Of a stretch of 64,000 nt of DNA, positions 40,647 to 54,193 are shown one piece after another. Origin of the DNA: Chlamydomonas reinhardtii (taxonomy: Eukaryota; Chlorophyta; Chlorophyceae; Chlamydomonadales; Chlamydomonadaceae); contig NC_057004.1 in the NCBI RefSeq assembly GCF_000002595.2, positions 7,539,888 to 7,603,887 of the forward strand, in the 5' to 3' direction. The notes beneath the pieces were generated by a model, which saw nothing but the letters and a program-made list of their open reading frames with translations, did not search any database and was not told the origin of the DNA. A program made the translations under genes and the position numbers. The stretch's first letter is position 1, and every line of letters starts with the position of its first letter.

Positions 40647-43177
40647 ATGAGCGTCAGAGATCGAATGAAAGGCCCAGCTATGAAGGCCCTTTGCATCGCT
40701 GCTCTCGCGGGCACGGGCGTTGCAATCACGCTCGCACTTGCTCGGCGACGACAAGCTTGGCTATGCTACTTGTGCCGCAATAAGCCATGCCGGCATTCAG
40801 ACTCAAAATCCTGCAAGAACAAGGCCTGCGAGACGGAAGGCGGCAACGAGAGTGGTTCCGCATCGAATTGCGACCCGACGAAGGTAAGCGCATGGCTGCG
40901 CAACCTAGCAGCGTGGACCATGGGGGGGGCACGGCAGCAAGACACTTTTAGGCTTCACTCGAAGTCAGAGCGTTGACTATAGTTGACTGTTGGCAGTTGC
41001 CACGGTTTGATGACGCGGCCGACACGCCACGCACCCGGCCTCCGCTCACCCCTTGGACCCCCTGTTCTCTTTTCCCGGGTTTCCCACCTCAATCCCGCCT
41101 TCTCCACGTATTTTCATATGCACTCAGCAGGCAACATCGTTCAATGAGCAGTTGAACAAGGCTTATGCGCCCGCTGGCGCCACCACCACCACCGCCAGCC
41201 CCAGCGCTAGCGCCATCTGCAGCCCTGACATCGGCAGCGACGGCACCAGCGACGGCGCCAACGGCTCAGCTGACACTCACCTGAGCGTCAGTACTGGCTC
41301 GCGTGCATCCTCATCGGAGGCCTCCAGCGGCGCCAGCGGGCTACAGGGCCCGGCACCCAGTCTGTCGCATGCTGATGAGCATGCACGCCCCTCCGACATT
41401 ATGACTCACCAGGTGGGAGTGGCTGCTTGCAGCAAGGCAGTCGGGGCAGTCTTCGAGGGCGCTGGCTAGGGATCCATCTGCATAGATAACGTCCGCGCGC
41501 CAAGCACCCCGTGCCGCGCTGCCCGCATTCCTTGCTGCTGATGACCGGCTTTCCCTTTCCCTCCCACTTCCCTCTCCGTAAAAGGCCACGACTGCTGCTG
41601 GTGAGCTGACGCCGGGCCCCGAGCAAGAGTCCAGCTCGGCCCGCTCCAAATCCTCCAAGGGCAGCTGCTGCTCCGCCTTCAGCTCTGACTGCACGGCGTC
41701 CAGCAGTCTCAGCAGCGACGAGGAGCGCTCCGCCTCCCAGCAGCAGGACAACACCGCTGGCAGCGATTGTGCCTCCACCTCCACCCGCTCCGACGGCGTG
41801 TGCAGCAGCAAGGTGAGGCACGCGCATGCGGTAATATTCTGCGGGCTAGTATGGCGATGGGTGGTTTGGGATTTGATGACTGACTGCCGCACAGCCGGCT
41901 CGTCCCAATGCATGCTGCCATGCCAACACGCCGACGCGCTTACCTCACCCTACTCACACTGCCCCCCTCGCGCCCGCCTCGCTCATCATTACAGGAGGTC
42001 AATGCTGACGTCGCCAAGGACGGCCTCAAGCGCGCTGAATTCAAGGGCAATCTGGGGAAGGGCGCCTTTGGCAACGTCGAACTAGTGGCCATCTCCCTGC
42101 CCGACGGCACTGTCCTGGAGGCCGCGCGCAAGACCGTGTTGCCGTGCACGGGCGGCACGGCCGAATTGTGCTGCTTGCTGCAGCAGGAGCTAGACGGACT
42201 GGCTGCCGCCGAGGGCTGCCAGTACGCGGTGCAGTGCCTGGGCTTCCGGATGCCGACTGCGGAGGGCGAGCCGGCGGAGCTGCTGCTGACCTACGCCAAG
42301 GGCGGCTCCATGGAAGATTTCCTGGTGGGTGCCGGGTGGTTGCAGCATGTATGGTTAGCGATGGTTGATAAGTTTGGGCAGTTGTGAAACCGAAGCGCTC
42401 TCCGATTGCTCCGTACCTGCTGGCGCTTCAGCCCAACACCACCCCCACACGGCCACCCGCGCGTGCTTGTCCAGCCAAGCTCCAGCCAAGATCCAGTATC
42501 TACATGCCCTCACTTTGTCCTCAACCGTCTGGCCCTCCGCGCTCCCTCCGCCGCCCTACCAGGCCAAGACGTGTCAGGAGCTGTTCAAGAGGCTTGTCGC
42601 ACCCGGCCGGCCCCGGCGCACCGGCAAGAACAAGGACAAGTGCGAGCTGCTGCCGTACCCGGGCAGCACGCTGACGGACGAGGCCGACATGCGGGGCATG
42701 CTGCTGGCCATGATGCACACCGTGAAGCACATGAACAGCCGCGGCTACGCGCATTTCGACCTGAAGCCCGCCAACCTGCTGTTTGATACAGCGCCGGATG
42801 GCAGCAAGGTCTTCCGCGTGTGCGACTTCAACCTGGCAACCAAGCTCGACAGCAACGGCCACGTCGAGCGCGCGCCGGGCGGCACGCCCGGCTTCTGGGC
42901 ACCGGAGGTGTACTTCCAGCTGCAGGGCGACACGCCCAAGTACCCCATCACCAAGGCTGCTGACATTGCCAGCGCCGGCCTGGTGCTGGCGGACGCCGCC
43001 GGGCTGCACTGTCTTGGAGTCTGCAGCACGCAGGCCTACCTCAGATACGAGCGCGACCTGCCCCGCCGCACGCCGCCGGCGCTCAAGGAGCTGATTGAGT
43101 GGATGGTGGCTGAGGACCCCGCCGCCCGCCCCACGCCAGACCAGGTCCTGGCGCACCGGTGGATGACGGAGCCGTGA
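40647..43177 (+). CDS. Membrane-anchored atypical Ser/Thr protein kinase
   Basis: Exons 40647-40883, 41131-41412, 41585-41812, 41995-42324 and 42563-43177 give 563 aa with all introns phase 0. Residues about 13-30 (ALCIAALAGTGVAITLAL) form a single hydrophobic segment, likely a signal anchor, followed by a Cys-rich patch (CYLCRNKPCRHSD). Residues 80-249 are a Ser/Thr/Ala-rich linker. The kinase domain runs from about 260: glycine loop GNLGKGAFGNVEL, Lys295 in EAARKTVL, HFDLKPAN (Asp425), DFN (Asp447) and GFWAPE (Glu474). ATP- and metal-binding residues are kept. The catalytic loop is HFD in place of HRD and the metal loop is DFN in place of DFG, so activation-loop control probably differs. 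It transfers phosphate to unknown substrates, probably at a membrane. The start ATG has AAAA before it. Confidence 0.85.
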
Positions 43178-44136
43178 GGGCCTGACGGATGGTATGGCTT
43201 GGCTGCGTGTTTTTCCTTTTTGCCTACAGCAGCGGTTGCGTGGCCAGCGCCGTGATTGGAGGTAGATGTATTGCGTGTAGCGGTTCATTCATTAACAGCT
43301 TGTGACTGTGTGCATGGCCATTCAAAGCAAGCATATGCTGCGACTGTGATTTGCATGTTGTTTTGCATGACAGGAAGTTGGGAACCCAAGACAGGACCTG
43401 CTGCTTGCTGCAACGGTTGGGTCTGAACAAGTGCGCATTATACTGGCACCAGGAGAGGCAACGAAAGTCACGTGATGGAGCAAAGCAAGTGGCATAGCTG
43501 CGAAGCGCAGTGTGACGGGCGTGCATGACAGGATCCATCCAGTAACAGCGCGGCATGATGTGAGCGAGGGTGGTGCGGAAGGAGCATTTGCAACGTCGCG
43601 GTGAGACGGCGGCCCCGCCCTGCCTTCTTCTCTTCAGTGTCACTCCTGTGAACGTGAACGAATTGTACCAGGGTCTATGCACTGTTTGTTCGTCCCCGGA
43701 ACGTCAGCGGCTCACATGGTTCCATGCTGTGCACACATTTGGTCGGCCCATGTGCCATTGTGCCCGCGGAGCCCCAGCCAGGCTTACAGCAGCAAAATCC
43801 CGCGCGCGAGCTCAGGTCATACTAACAGAGTGGCATAATATAAAGGCATGAGCTACTGAGGCAGCAGCGGCCACCATACGTGCCTTTGCCCTGCTGGCGA
43901 TGGATAGTGTGCTATTCAGCATACCGTACCGCACTCCGGTGTCATGTACCGAAGCCGCCCCAGATCGCCTCCTCGCTCGTCTTCGCCGCCACCAGCGTCA
44001 TCGTCGCCATAGCCGTCCTCGTCATCATCAAGGCCCCCAGCGGTGCCGTACACATCGTCGTCGGGCCTAAACACTGCTAGTCCATACGGCAAAACCACTG
44101 CCTGGCACCACGACATTTGCCGGCTCCATCTGACCA

Positions 44137-44180
44137 TCCACAAGACGCCGTCGTCCATCCACAAGACGCCGTCGTCCATC
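44137..44180. repeat. 21-bp tandem duplication
   Basis: CATCCACAAGACGCCGTCGT plus one base, twice in tandem. On the minus strand it reads MDDGVLW repeated. Confidence 0.85.
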
Positions 44181-45650
44181 CAATGCGCCCGGCTCCACAT
44201 AAGGACCCGTCCTCAACCATCCCAATGCGCCACAGCCTCCGCCTCCTGTGCTCCGCATGCAGCCCTGTCAAGTGCGTCATCCCGCCACCTCCTCCTGCTA
44301 AGGGCACTTGCTCGTGCCCCTGCTGCGGCACCTGTGGCCTCCCCTGCTGGTTGCGTAGTGTCAGGCATCTCTGGCATCAGGCAGGCGCCGCTTCTTTCTG
44401 AGGATCTTAAATCAAGGTGTTTTTAACGTGAGCCCCTGTCACGACCATCTGCCGGTTTGTGCCTAGCTCGTCACCGGGCACACCACTTCCCCCCACAAAC
44501 GATCAGACGAAAACTTGAGTCTGGAGGTTGGTAACTGTAGTGTGACCGCCTCTCCTCAAGGCCATAGCGAATGGGACTCAAACATGCCCCAAAGCCCCAC
44601 ACCGTATGCATCAGTGTCCAGGAGAGTAGCTGGCGTAGAGCTGGTCTCAAAGGCATGCCTGAACACGACTCAACTCCCCGGCAACCAACTGCGGGGCACA
44701 CACGACCGCGGGTGTGCGGTCCCCCCAGCTTCGTTACTTGGTCTGGCGAGCAAGGGAGCCGCGTAACACACCCTGCTGCGGGCGGGCAGCTCTGTCCTCG
44801 CGTCGCCTAAAGCGCCGTCCAAGACATGCAGTGTGAGAAGCGACGCCTGGGCCTGGACCGTAGAGTGACGTTGCTATGCGCTTGTAAGCGCCTAGACTTG
44901 GCTTGCCTTCCGATGACGCCCACCGAACTACAGAGAGAGAGAATGCTTCCCGGACCCCAGTGAATGGCCACTCCACCAGAGTTCGTTACAGCATATAGTC
45001 TGTTCTGTGTTGGTTCGGTACGAGTACGGGAGTAACGAAAGAGCAGCGCCGGGCAAGGCCGGCGCTGCGCCCTTGTAGGCCGGGCAACAGCCTCATCGCA
45101 CGGCATGACACGATCCAACCATGACACCATCCCCTAAACCCGGTCGAATGGGCCGAATCCTGCTCTGCCGGTGAAATGCAATGCCCGCAGAATGGCGTGT
45201 CACCCCCCCAGCGCAGCGTTCCAGGGGGGGGGGCGAACGCATGTGTAGATGCCGGGTGCCTGAGGGCATCTACAAGATACGAGCACTGGTGTTGGCCGAG
45301 GCGGCGTCGGCTGCCGCGTGGTGTGTGGGCCTGTGGGGCTGCAGCCAACGCAGTTTTGTGCCGCCCATGAGCCCGTGTCCTCGGCCCCTGCCCCGCCAGC
45401 GAGAGCTGCCCCCCGCTGTGTGCAGCTGAGCGCGCGCCTGGGCCCTGCAGGCTGCACGGCTGCACGGCTGCATGGCTGCAGGCGCCGTCACGTGGCTGGA
45501 CCCGGCGCCACCAGATGGCACGTGTGTGAGTGTGTGCGGCGCAGGGAAGAAAGCTGGGACGTGAGGGGTGTGCGCCTGGGGCAAGGCCTGGGGCGGCTGA
45601 TGAAGTAATACGTCAGATTGCATTTCAATGAGTCAGATCGTCTCTCCCCG

Positions 45651-45655
45651 TTACA
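45651..45655 (-). terminator. TGTAA-type signal, possible 3' end of the paladin-type gene
   Basis: TTACA on the plus strand, about 920 nt beyond the stop codon at 46571. It is the candidate I noticed. The assignment is weak because the UTR would be long. Confidence 0.3.
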
Positions 45656-46570
45656 AGCGGCTCTACGAGTCTCTGACCCGCTCAGGACCTCAAAAAGATC
45701 GCATCCAAGCGCCCAACACACAACCACACCACGACGAGGCAGGCACAGCCCGAGCTCCTGGCGCCTCGTGCCCCCCCCACACACCATCCCATGGATGGCT
45801 ACCCCCCCCCCCGGAAACCAGCGCCTGCCGTTCCAAGCATTGCAACTGATGGCAATGCTTGAAAGCGTGACAGCGTCAAGGACAGCGTCAACGCCGGAAC
45901 GATGCAGCGCGCACACGCCGTACCGTATACCAACAGCTGTCGTCAAGCTATTGCGCGTCCTGAAGAGCGCAACCCCCCGCTGTCATAAGAACACCTGTCC
46001 CCAAGCTGCCGTGCTTCCTTCACGCAAGATTGCCCACAACCGACAGCGCAACCCCACACGTCTCGCTCAGTGCCCTCACGAGTCTCACCCCTGCCGGTTT
46101 CGATGCGCACCCGGGGCATCCCGCGGCGCCCTGTCTGCTTTTGCTTTCACACGCCCCACCAGTACTATGGTCTACGGGTAGGGAACGTCGCAATGCTCAC
46201 AGCAGGCAACCTCGGCGAAACTCTAGCCACATACAAAACCCGCAGTGGCGGCATGAACGTGTCCATACATCGCAATCTAGCAACGCATTATCGCGTGCCA
46301 CACACACCCTCGCGATCTTTTATAATCTTTCATGACCTTTCATGGTGCCTGCCTGCCGATCTCGACTCGGCTCGACCCCAACCCCACCACCGACGCTATT
46401 TCCCTAAGCCATTGGCACACCACCTCTGCCCAGCTAGTCGGCGGCACCGCGCCCCCCCCCCCGCCAGCCCCACAGCTGCACAGCTCCACCAGCCCCTACT
46501 GCCACCATCTGCCGCCCCCGCCTCCCTCCTCTTCTTCCGCTCCCTCCCTCCCCATCATCCCCCTGCCCCT

Positions 46571-49027
46571 CTACAGGTCCAGTGTGAGGTGGTTTGCGAG
46601 GTGGTGCAGCTCGGGCTGCTGTGCCACCCAGTCCGCGAAGCCGCCCAGCTTGTAGGCGGAGTGGTCCAGGAAGCAGCTGCGGGGTGGACACAGGCGCGCG
46701 GACAGAGGGGTGGGCGGGGAGGGGTGGAGGGGGGTGGAGAGGGGGTTCCATGCATGCTAAAAAGACGAGAGGGCGTAGCCAGGAGCAATGAGGGGTTCAG
46801 GAATTGGGGAGGACGTGGCAGGGAAGGGGTTCCAGGCATGTGCAGGCAAGGGAGGCGAGGCGGTGGTGGTGGCGGTGGTGCTCGCCACCCACAACTCCGG
46901 ATCACACACCGCTACAGTGCAACCCCCACCAGCCCCCTAGCGCCCTGTGGGCTGGCTGTCTTTTGGTTTACCCGGGTTCGGAACCAACCAGCCCCACCGC
47001 AGCCCTCGGTGTATCCAGTACCGCTGTTCCAACTATCCTTGCAAGCCCCCCACCCCTCATTCGCATGAATGGCTACCCCCTCAGCGCAGCCCTGCACCGC
47101 ACCGCAACACACCCACCCTCCCCCACTTCTTAGATAATCATGAATGTAACCCCACACACACGTGCACCCACACTCCCTCACCGGTAGGTGATGAGCAGGA
47201 AGTAGCGCTTGAGGTAGTGCAGCCCCAGCTGGCGCGCCGCGAACTGCGGGCCCAGCGGCGCCACCGCCAGCGCCGCGCCGCCGGGCGTGTCGGCGGCGGG
47301 CGCGGCGGGCGCCTCCGCCTGAGCCTTGCAGTTCTGGATGTCCTTCAGCAGGTCACCCACCTGTGCATGCGTGCGTGCGTGTGTGTGTGTATGTGCGTGT
47401 GTGTTCGTCAGAAGGCAAGTAACTAGCGCGCGCCCGCCAACGCGCGTGTGTCACGATTCGTGCGTTTACTGCACACAGCGGACAACAAACACCCACCCAC
47501 CCTGGACAGCCGCCACCCGGAACCCCTCCAACCCACACCCCCTCCCTGCCCTCCACCCACACCCCACTCCCTGCCCTCCACCCACACCCCCCTCCCTGCC
47601 CTCCACCCACACACCCTCCCTGCCCTCCACTCCACTCCCAACCCCCCGCCCCTCCCACCTGCTTGGCAATGGCGGCGATTGCGGCGTCCACCGCCAGCTT
47701 GGCCTCAAAGCCGCCCGGCAGCAGCCGACACAGGCTCATGATGCCGCGGTACTCGCCCGCCGCCGCCTCCAGCCCCAGCGCCGCCGCGCCGCCGCCGCCG
47801 CCGCCGCCCGACAGGGCCGCGGAGGACTGCAGCGGCGAGCCGCCGGAGGAGGAGGCGCGCATGCCGCCGGGGACGGACTGCAGGAAGGGCAGGCCGGGCG
47901 GGCCGCCGGCGGGGGCGCCGCCGGCCGACTCGGCGTGGCCTGCGGGCGAGGAGGGGGAAGAGGGGTGGGAGGAGGTGTGGGAGGCGTGGGGAAGGAGGGA
48001 GGTGCGGCACGGCGTCATGCCAAGAGACGGATGGTGGTCGGGCATCCGGCCCGTGCTGCTGCGAAGCACGTGGCTTCCCACAGACACGTGCCGGGCCGCA
48101 TAGCAACAACCCTTCCCCGCCCCCGCCCACATACACACGCCCGGTCCCCCGGTCGGCTTGCTCTTGGTCCCGTACTGAACAACCCCCCCTTCCCCACCCC
48201 AACCCCCAAACCCCCTGCCCCCCTCCCCCCCCCTCACCCGACTGCTGGCGGGACAGGTAGGTGCCGCACGCCGCCGCCACGAATCGCGCGCTGGAGCCGG
48301 TGGCGGTGCGCGACAGGATCAGGTGCACCACAATGCCGGGGCCGCGGCTGCCCAGGCCCGCCAGCGCCGCCGCCTCCTCGCCGCGCAGGTCCTCCGCCGC
48401 GTCACCCGCCAGGTGCGTGAGCTGGGGGTTTGGGTTTTTTTTGGGGGGGGGCGGTTGCATTCATGATTAGTTACGAAGTTAAGGCGTAGGAACAGGAGCA
48501 TGTGGGGTGTGAGGGTGGGAGCATGGGAGCGAGAGGAGTGAGAGGAGTAAGAGGAGTGTGAGGGGTGAGAGGAGTGAGGGGAAACAACGGTCGTCAGGTG
48601 GAGGAGGAGTCCGCTTGCAAAGCCTTCGCCTGGGCCGCCTTGCCGGCCTCAACCCCACACCCGCCCGCAGCCGCACTCCATTTCCACTCGCACACTCTTC
48701 CCTCCACACAAACCCTGCCCCCCGCCCCAAACCCCAACCCCAGCTCCCCAGCTCCCCACCCATCTCCCCCCACCCTGACCCCCTTACCCAACCCCCCCCA
48801 CCCAGCCCCCCCAACCCCACCTGCGCGTGCAGTGCGTCCACGTCCGCCGCCTCGGGCGTGCGCTCGCGCGACAGCGGGATGCGGCGGTACGACAGCCGGT
48901 AGCCCGCGGCCTCCAGCTGCTGCATCAGCTGCGGGGGGGGGAGGGGGGAGGGGAGGGGGAAGAATGGGGGAGGGAGGGGGTGGTTGGCAGAGCGCGTACG
49001 TGTGTGTGTGTGCGCGTATGTGTGTGT

Positions 49028-49061
<34 letters not shown>

Positions 49062-51445
49062 ACGCATGTGTGTTGATACGAAACGAAAGCCCGCCGTGCA
49101 TGTGCATGTGTGTGTGGGCATGTGTGCAGGGGCGGCCGATGCCTGTACGTGTGTACGGCACTCCGCAACATGCGTGTTGCGTGCGTGTTGGGCAGGCAGG
49201 CAGGCAGGGCGTGTGTGGCCCTCCGCGCTCTCGCTCGCCCGCTCACCTCCAGCGGCGTGAGCAGGGCGGTGGTGGAGTCGGGGTCCACCGCCTCCCAGAA
49301 CGGCTCCACACTAGTACCCGGGTACATGTCCACCAGGCCCGTCACGTCGTCCGGGTTGGCGGCGGCGGAGGCGGCGGCGGCGGCGGCGGCGGGGGTGGCG
49401 GAGGCGGCGAGCTCGGGCGTGGCGGGCGTGGCGGGCGTGGCGGGCTCCGGGCTGTGGCCGTTGGCGTCGCCTGTGGAGAGGCGGGGAGAGGGTGTGGTGG
49501 TTGTGCGGGGGTGTTTGTTTGGCGCGATGTTGAAATCATGTAGTGGCAGGGCGGGTGATTCTTTTATTTAGAGGGAGTGGCGAGGGGATACGAACGGCGA
49601 GGGGGCGGGGTGCAGCGGGTCAGCTGGTGTCGGCAAGGCGCGCAGGGGTGAGCCGAAGACAAAGAGGGCGAGCATGTCAAGCGCGTGGAGTGGCGGCACA
49701 CGCACCGCTGGCCGCGCCGCCGGTGCTGCCGCCGCGGGTGGGCGTGGCGGGAGGCGCCTGGCCGGCGGCCGCCGCCGCCGCCGCCGCTGCTGCTGCTGCC
49801 TGGTGGTGTGAGTGGGGAGCCTCGCGGTGCAGCAACACACGACTGCCCCACAGCGCCGCCTCGTCCTGTGAGGGTGGGGGTGGTGGTGGCGGAGGCGGTG
49901 GGGGTGGGGGTGAGCGGTTGACAACGGCTTTTGAGAGTCGGACAGGAGGCAGGTACGGCATCAACGCACTGGGATGTGGTAGCCGTTGACCTTTCCTTTT
50001 GACCTCTTAGCCCTTCCGGTTCGGGTCTTATCCCTGCCCTCCATCCCCTTCCTCCCCGCCTTGTCGAGTGCCGCTCCATTGTCAAAGCATAATGCCGTGC
50101 GCTCCTCCTAGCTCTTGTGCATGGGGTTCGGCTTGGTTTGGGCTTACTTACAATGACCACCTCCCTCCGTCCCTCCCTCCTCCCTCCTCCCTCCCCCATC
50201 CTCCCTCCCTCCTCCATCCTCCCTCCTTCCTCCGCCTCCTCCCTGCCTCCTCCCTCCGCCTCCTCCCTCCCTCCCCCCCTTCCCCTGCCCCCCCCCCCCA
50301 CCGTGACGTCCTCCTTGAGCAGCGCCTCCAGCTCCTGCAGCTGCGCCGCGTGCACGCCCGCGTGGTGCATGGCGGCGGCCGGCATCTCCAGCTCGCGGCG
50401 CAGGTACGGCACGCCGTTGACGTACACCACCAGCTCCTCGCGCACGTCGGCCACCACCACGTGGCACCTGGCGGTGGCGGGGGTGGGGGAGGCGAGGATG
50501 CGGGAGAGGGGGGAGGGAGAGAGGGGGAGAGGGAGAGGGGGGAGGGAAAGAGGGGAGTGAGGGAGAGAGGAGGGAGTAGGAAAGCGGACCAAGTATGAAG
50601 GTATCTAATCGGCAGCTCGTGTGTGCTGCAGCTTGCGCCCTCCCACCCACCCACCCACCCACCCACCCACCCACCCACCCACCCACCCACCCACCCACCC
50701 ACACCCACCCACAGCCATACATCCACACACACCCACCCTCCCATCCTCCCACACTCCCCTCCATCCCTCCTCCCCCCCCACCTGCCGTCCGGCCCCGCGC
50801 CCAGGTGCTTCAGCAGCGCCCCCAGCTCCGAGCTGGACACGTTGCCTGCGTGTGCGGGTGTGTGTGGGCGTGTGGATGTGCGCGTGTGGATGTGGACGTG
50901 TGGTGTCAGCCGCCCATGCACGACGAGTACTAGTATCAGAGGGCGTACGGTGTGTGAGGGTGTGTCATGGATGTGGGTGTGGATGTGGGTGATTGAAACG
51001 CAACGCAATGGGATTTAGGAAAGCATGTGTATGCTGTGCTGTACGTGCCCAAGCGCCACACGACACGGCCCGCCTTCCTCCCCGCCCAAACCACGGGACT
51101 ACAGACACGGTCACGCCCCCTGCCTCCTCCTCCTCCTGCTGCCTTCCTACCGCACACGCGCGCTGTCCCTCCCTGTGCTGTCCCACTCACCCACGCTGAA
51201 CACGGGGAATGGCCCCGCCTGCACGTGCTGCGGCACCTCCGCCTCCTCCACTGCCGCCGCCTCCCCGGGCGCCTGCTGGGGCTTGTGTGGCCGCGGCAGC
51301 AGGTAGGACTTGAGGATGGTGCGCTTGGTGAGGGTGCGGCCCTTGCGCCGCGCCAGCACCTGCCGCTGGTCGGCGGCGGCGCCGTCCGCCGCGTCCTCAC
51401 CGGTGGCGCTGGCGGCCTGGGCAGTGGGGGGCAGTGTGGTTGGGG

Positions 51446-51520
<75 letters not shown>

Positions 51521-51560
51521 AACACAAAACAAACGGAACCAAGCCGCCAAACACGCGTAT

Positions 51561-51618
<58 letters not shown>

Positions 51619-54157
51619 AAGAGCACAAGGAAAACGTTGCGTGTGTGTGTGTGTGTTAAGGGGCGATTCTGGTGTTGCAACACTCGGAGATTTGGGGTGC
51701 TTGCGGGATCCGCGGGTTCAAATGATACCCTCCTCCCCCACTCCTCCCTTCTCCTCCCCACTCCTCCCCACTCTTCCCCACTCCTCCCCCCCTCCTGCCC
51801 ACTGGCCCCACTCACCCGGAACACGGTGGGCAGCTTGGCCACCGGCACCGGCGCCAGCGCGGCACCCGGGTTCTCATGGATGGAGGTGAAGGCGGACTGC
51901 AGGGGGGAAAGGTGTATGTGTGGGCGTGGTGGCATGGTTGGAGCGTGGTTGGAGTGGTGGTGTGGAGCGGTGTGAGGGGTGAGAGGGAAGGGGTCATTCA
52001 GTTCAGGAGGTGGGCGTGCCACACCCACGCCTCACGCGCTCCGGGCTGCCCGTCCGCAATCCACACCCCGCAACGCCAGCCTACCCCCTTAGGCTCCAGC
52101 TACGCCCCCAAAGCCCCCAGAACGGACCACATCACCTCCTCGTTCGGTCGCCCCCCCCATCTCCCCCACACGCCATGGCTTAGTTAAGTTTGGTAAATTA
52201 ACTGCCCCTTTCCTTCCTATTTCGTCGGGCTCGTGGCATATAACCCCTCCCCCTCCTCCCGCTCCTTCCCCCCACCCCAGCCCCACACCCCCACAACTTC
52301 GCTTCTTACTCAGTTCCCCACGCACCCCCCACGCTCTCCTCCCGCTCTTTGCATTGTCTTCAGTTTAATTTGGGCTGGGTCTTACAATCACCCCTTCTCC
52401 CTCCCCCCCCCGCTCCCGCCCGCTCTCTCTTTCGCATTGGGTTCGGTTTCGTTTGGGCTGGTATCTACAACCCCCCCCCACACACACTTCCCCCACTTAA
52501 GTATTATCGCTCGCAACTAACGCCTCTGCCTGCACTCCCGTTTTCGTTGGTTTTGGTTTAGTTTGGGCTGGTATTTACAACCCCCCTCCCCCCACCTTGA
52601 GGTCGGGCCTGCTGGCCACCCAGTCCTGGAATGCTGCTGCCTCGGGCCCCACGTGCTCCAGGTAGTAGGCGAAGGCGATGAGCTGGCAGTAGCGCTCCAG
52701 GTAGGCGGAGCCGCGCTTGAAGGCGGCGTGGCGCTGCTGCATCTCCGGCCGCATGTAGGTGTAGCTGGAGCGGGGCTTGCGGTACCTGCGGGGGGAGGGG
52801 GAGGGTGGGTGGGTGGAGGGCGGGGGGAGGGGGGGTGGAGGGGGGTGTGTGGAGGGGAGGGTGAAGGGGTGGAGGGGGTTGCAAAGGTTGGTACANNNNN
52901 NNNNNNNNNNNNNNNNNNNNNNNNNNNNNNNNNNNNNNNNNNNNNNNNNNNNNNNNNNNNNNNNNNNNNNNNNNNNNNNNNNNNNNNNNNNNNNNGCCCT
53001 CCCCACCCTCCTCCCACCCAATCCCCGGGGACTCACCGCGGGGCTGGTGCCGTCCGTCACGGGCACGCGGAAGTACTTGACCGCGAAGCCCTGGCTGGTG
53101 AGCCCCGCATACACCTCGGCGCTGGTCTGCACGTCCTCCGGCCCCGCAATGGTCTCCCAGGCGTCGCTCAGCTCGCCCACGTGCCCCGCCGCCGTGCTCT
53201 CGTACGCCAGCAGGATGCGCCCGCCGAACTTCTGGGCCTGTGCGCGCGTGTGCGTGTGTGTGTGGGGGGGGGGGCTTGTGTGATAGGGGGACGAAACCCG
53301 TGTGCCTGAAGAATAGATAACTCGTGTGAGAGGGGAACGAAATCCGTGCACCTGACCTAGCAACCCCACCCCCCCACCCCACACACAAACACACACGCGT
53401 GCCCCCCCCCAAAAACCCCCCCACCCCCTCCACCCACCCCCGCCCCCACCTCCGCCAGCACGTCCCGCTTGAGCCGCTCCTCCATGCTGGCCACGCGCTC
53501 GGCATCAATGCCCGCGTACTCGGCCATGTTCTTGAGCGGCCGGCGCTGCGGGGGGGGGGGAGGCAGGAGCGGCCGAAGGGGCGGGGGGCAGGGGAGGTTG
53601 TATATACCAGCCCCAAGTAAACCAAACACCAAACTAAACGAGCGGAACACAGGGAGAGGCGTTAGTTGCAAGCGATAATAGGGTTGTTGACATGAATTCA
53701 GGTGAGGAACATCGAGGGCGGCGGGAGCTTTTCCGCCTCCCCACCAACGCAACACAAACGACCTGCCCCCAACCCCAACCCCAACCCCACCTGCCGCCGC
53801 CCCCCACCTGCCTCCCCTTCCACACACATACCCGCACCCCCCGACCGCTCACCTCCTCGCGCAGCACGAAGGGGCGGCCCTTGATGTACACCACCGGCTC
53901 CTCGCGCATGTTGATCCACAGCGCGTGCACCCGCTTGGAGGCGTTGGGGCTGGTGCTGCCAGACACAACCTGGAGCCCACATGGGAGGGGGGGGACATAA
54001 GGGGGGGGGGGCAGGGGGGAGGAAGGAGGTGTTGGTGGGGGTTTTGGGGGAAGGAGGGGTTGGTGGGGATAAGAGAGGGAGGAGGGTTCTCAGAAAGGTT
54101 TGTTGGGGGACTGCCCATTGGGTTTGTAGACCAGCAGAACCCCCTATCTCTTCCCTT

Positions 54158-54193
<36 letters not shown>

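Larger units (their letters stand above)
43178..46570. other. Long intergenic region with no supported gene
   Basis: Between the kinase stop and the last exon of the minus-strand paladin-type gene. An acidic minus-strand frame at 43916-44200 (GGLDDDEDGYGDDDAGGGED) with a 21-bp tandem duplication (44137-44180) may be a fragment of something, but has no neighbouring exons. A minus-strand TGTAA at 45651-45655 could end the paladin-type transcript. Elsewhere only short frames were seen. Confidence 0.5.

Noticed and set aside
43916-44200. Acidic minus-strand frame as a gene
   Set aside because: A single short frame with a tandem duplication, no partner exons and no domain.
45618-46335. Plus-strand frames of 100-190 codons
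   Set aside because: Composition is Pro/Ser/Thr/His-rich without domains. They overlap the likely 3' UTR of the minus-strand gene and lack phase-consistent neighbours.
49000-49250. Proteins made of CVCV or HTHT runs in many frames
   Set aside because: They are translations of GT/CA microsatellites in introns here and near 33.6, 38.5, 51.5 and 56.3 kb.
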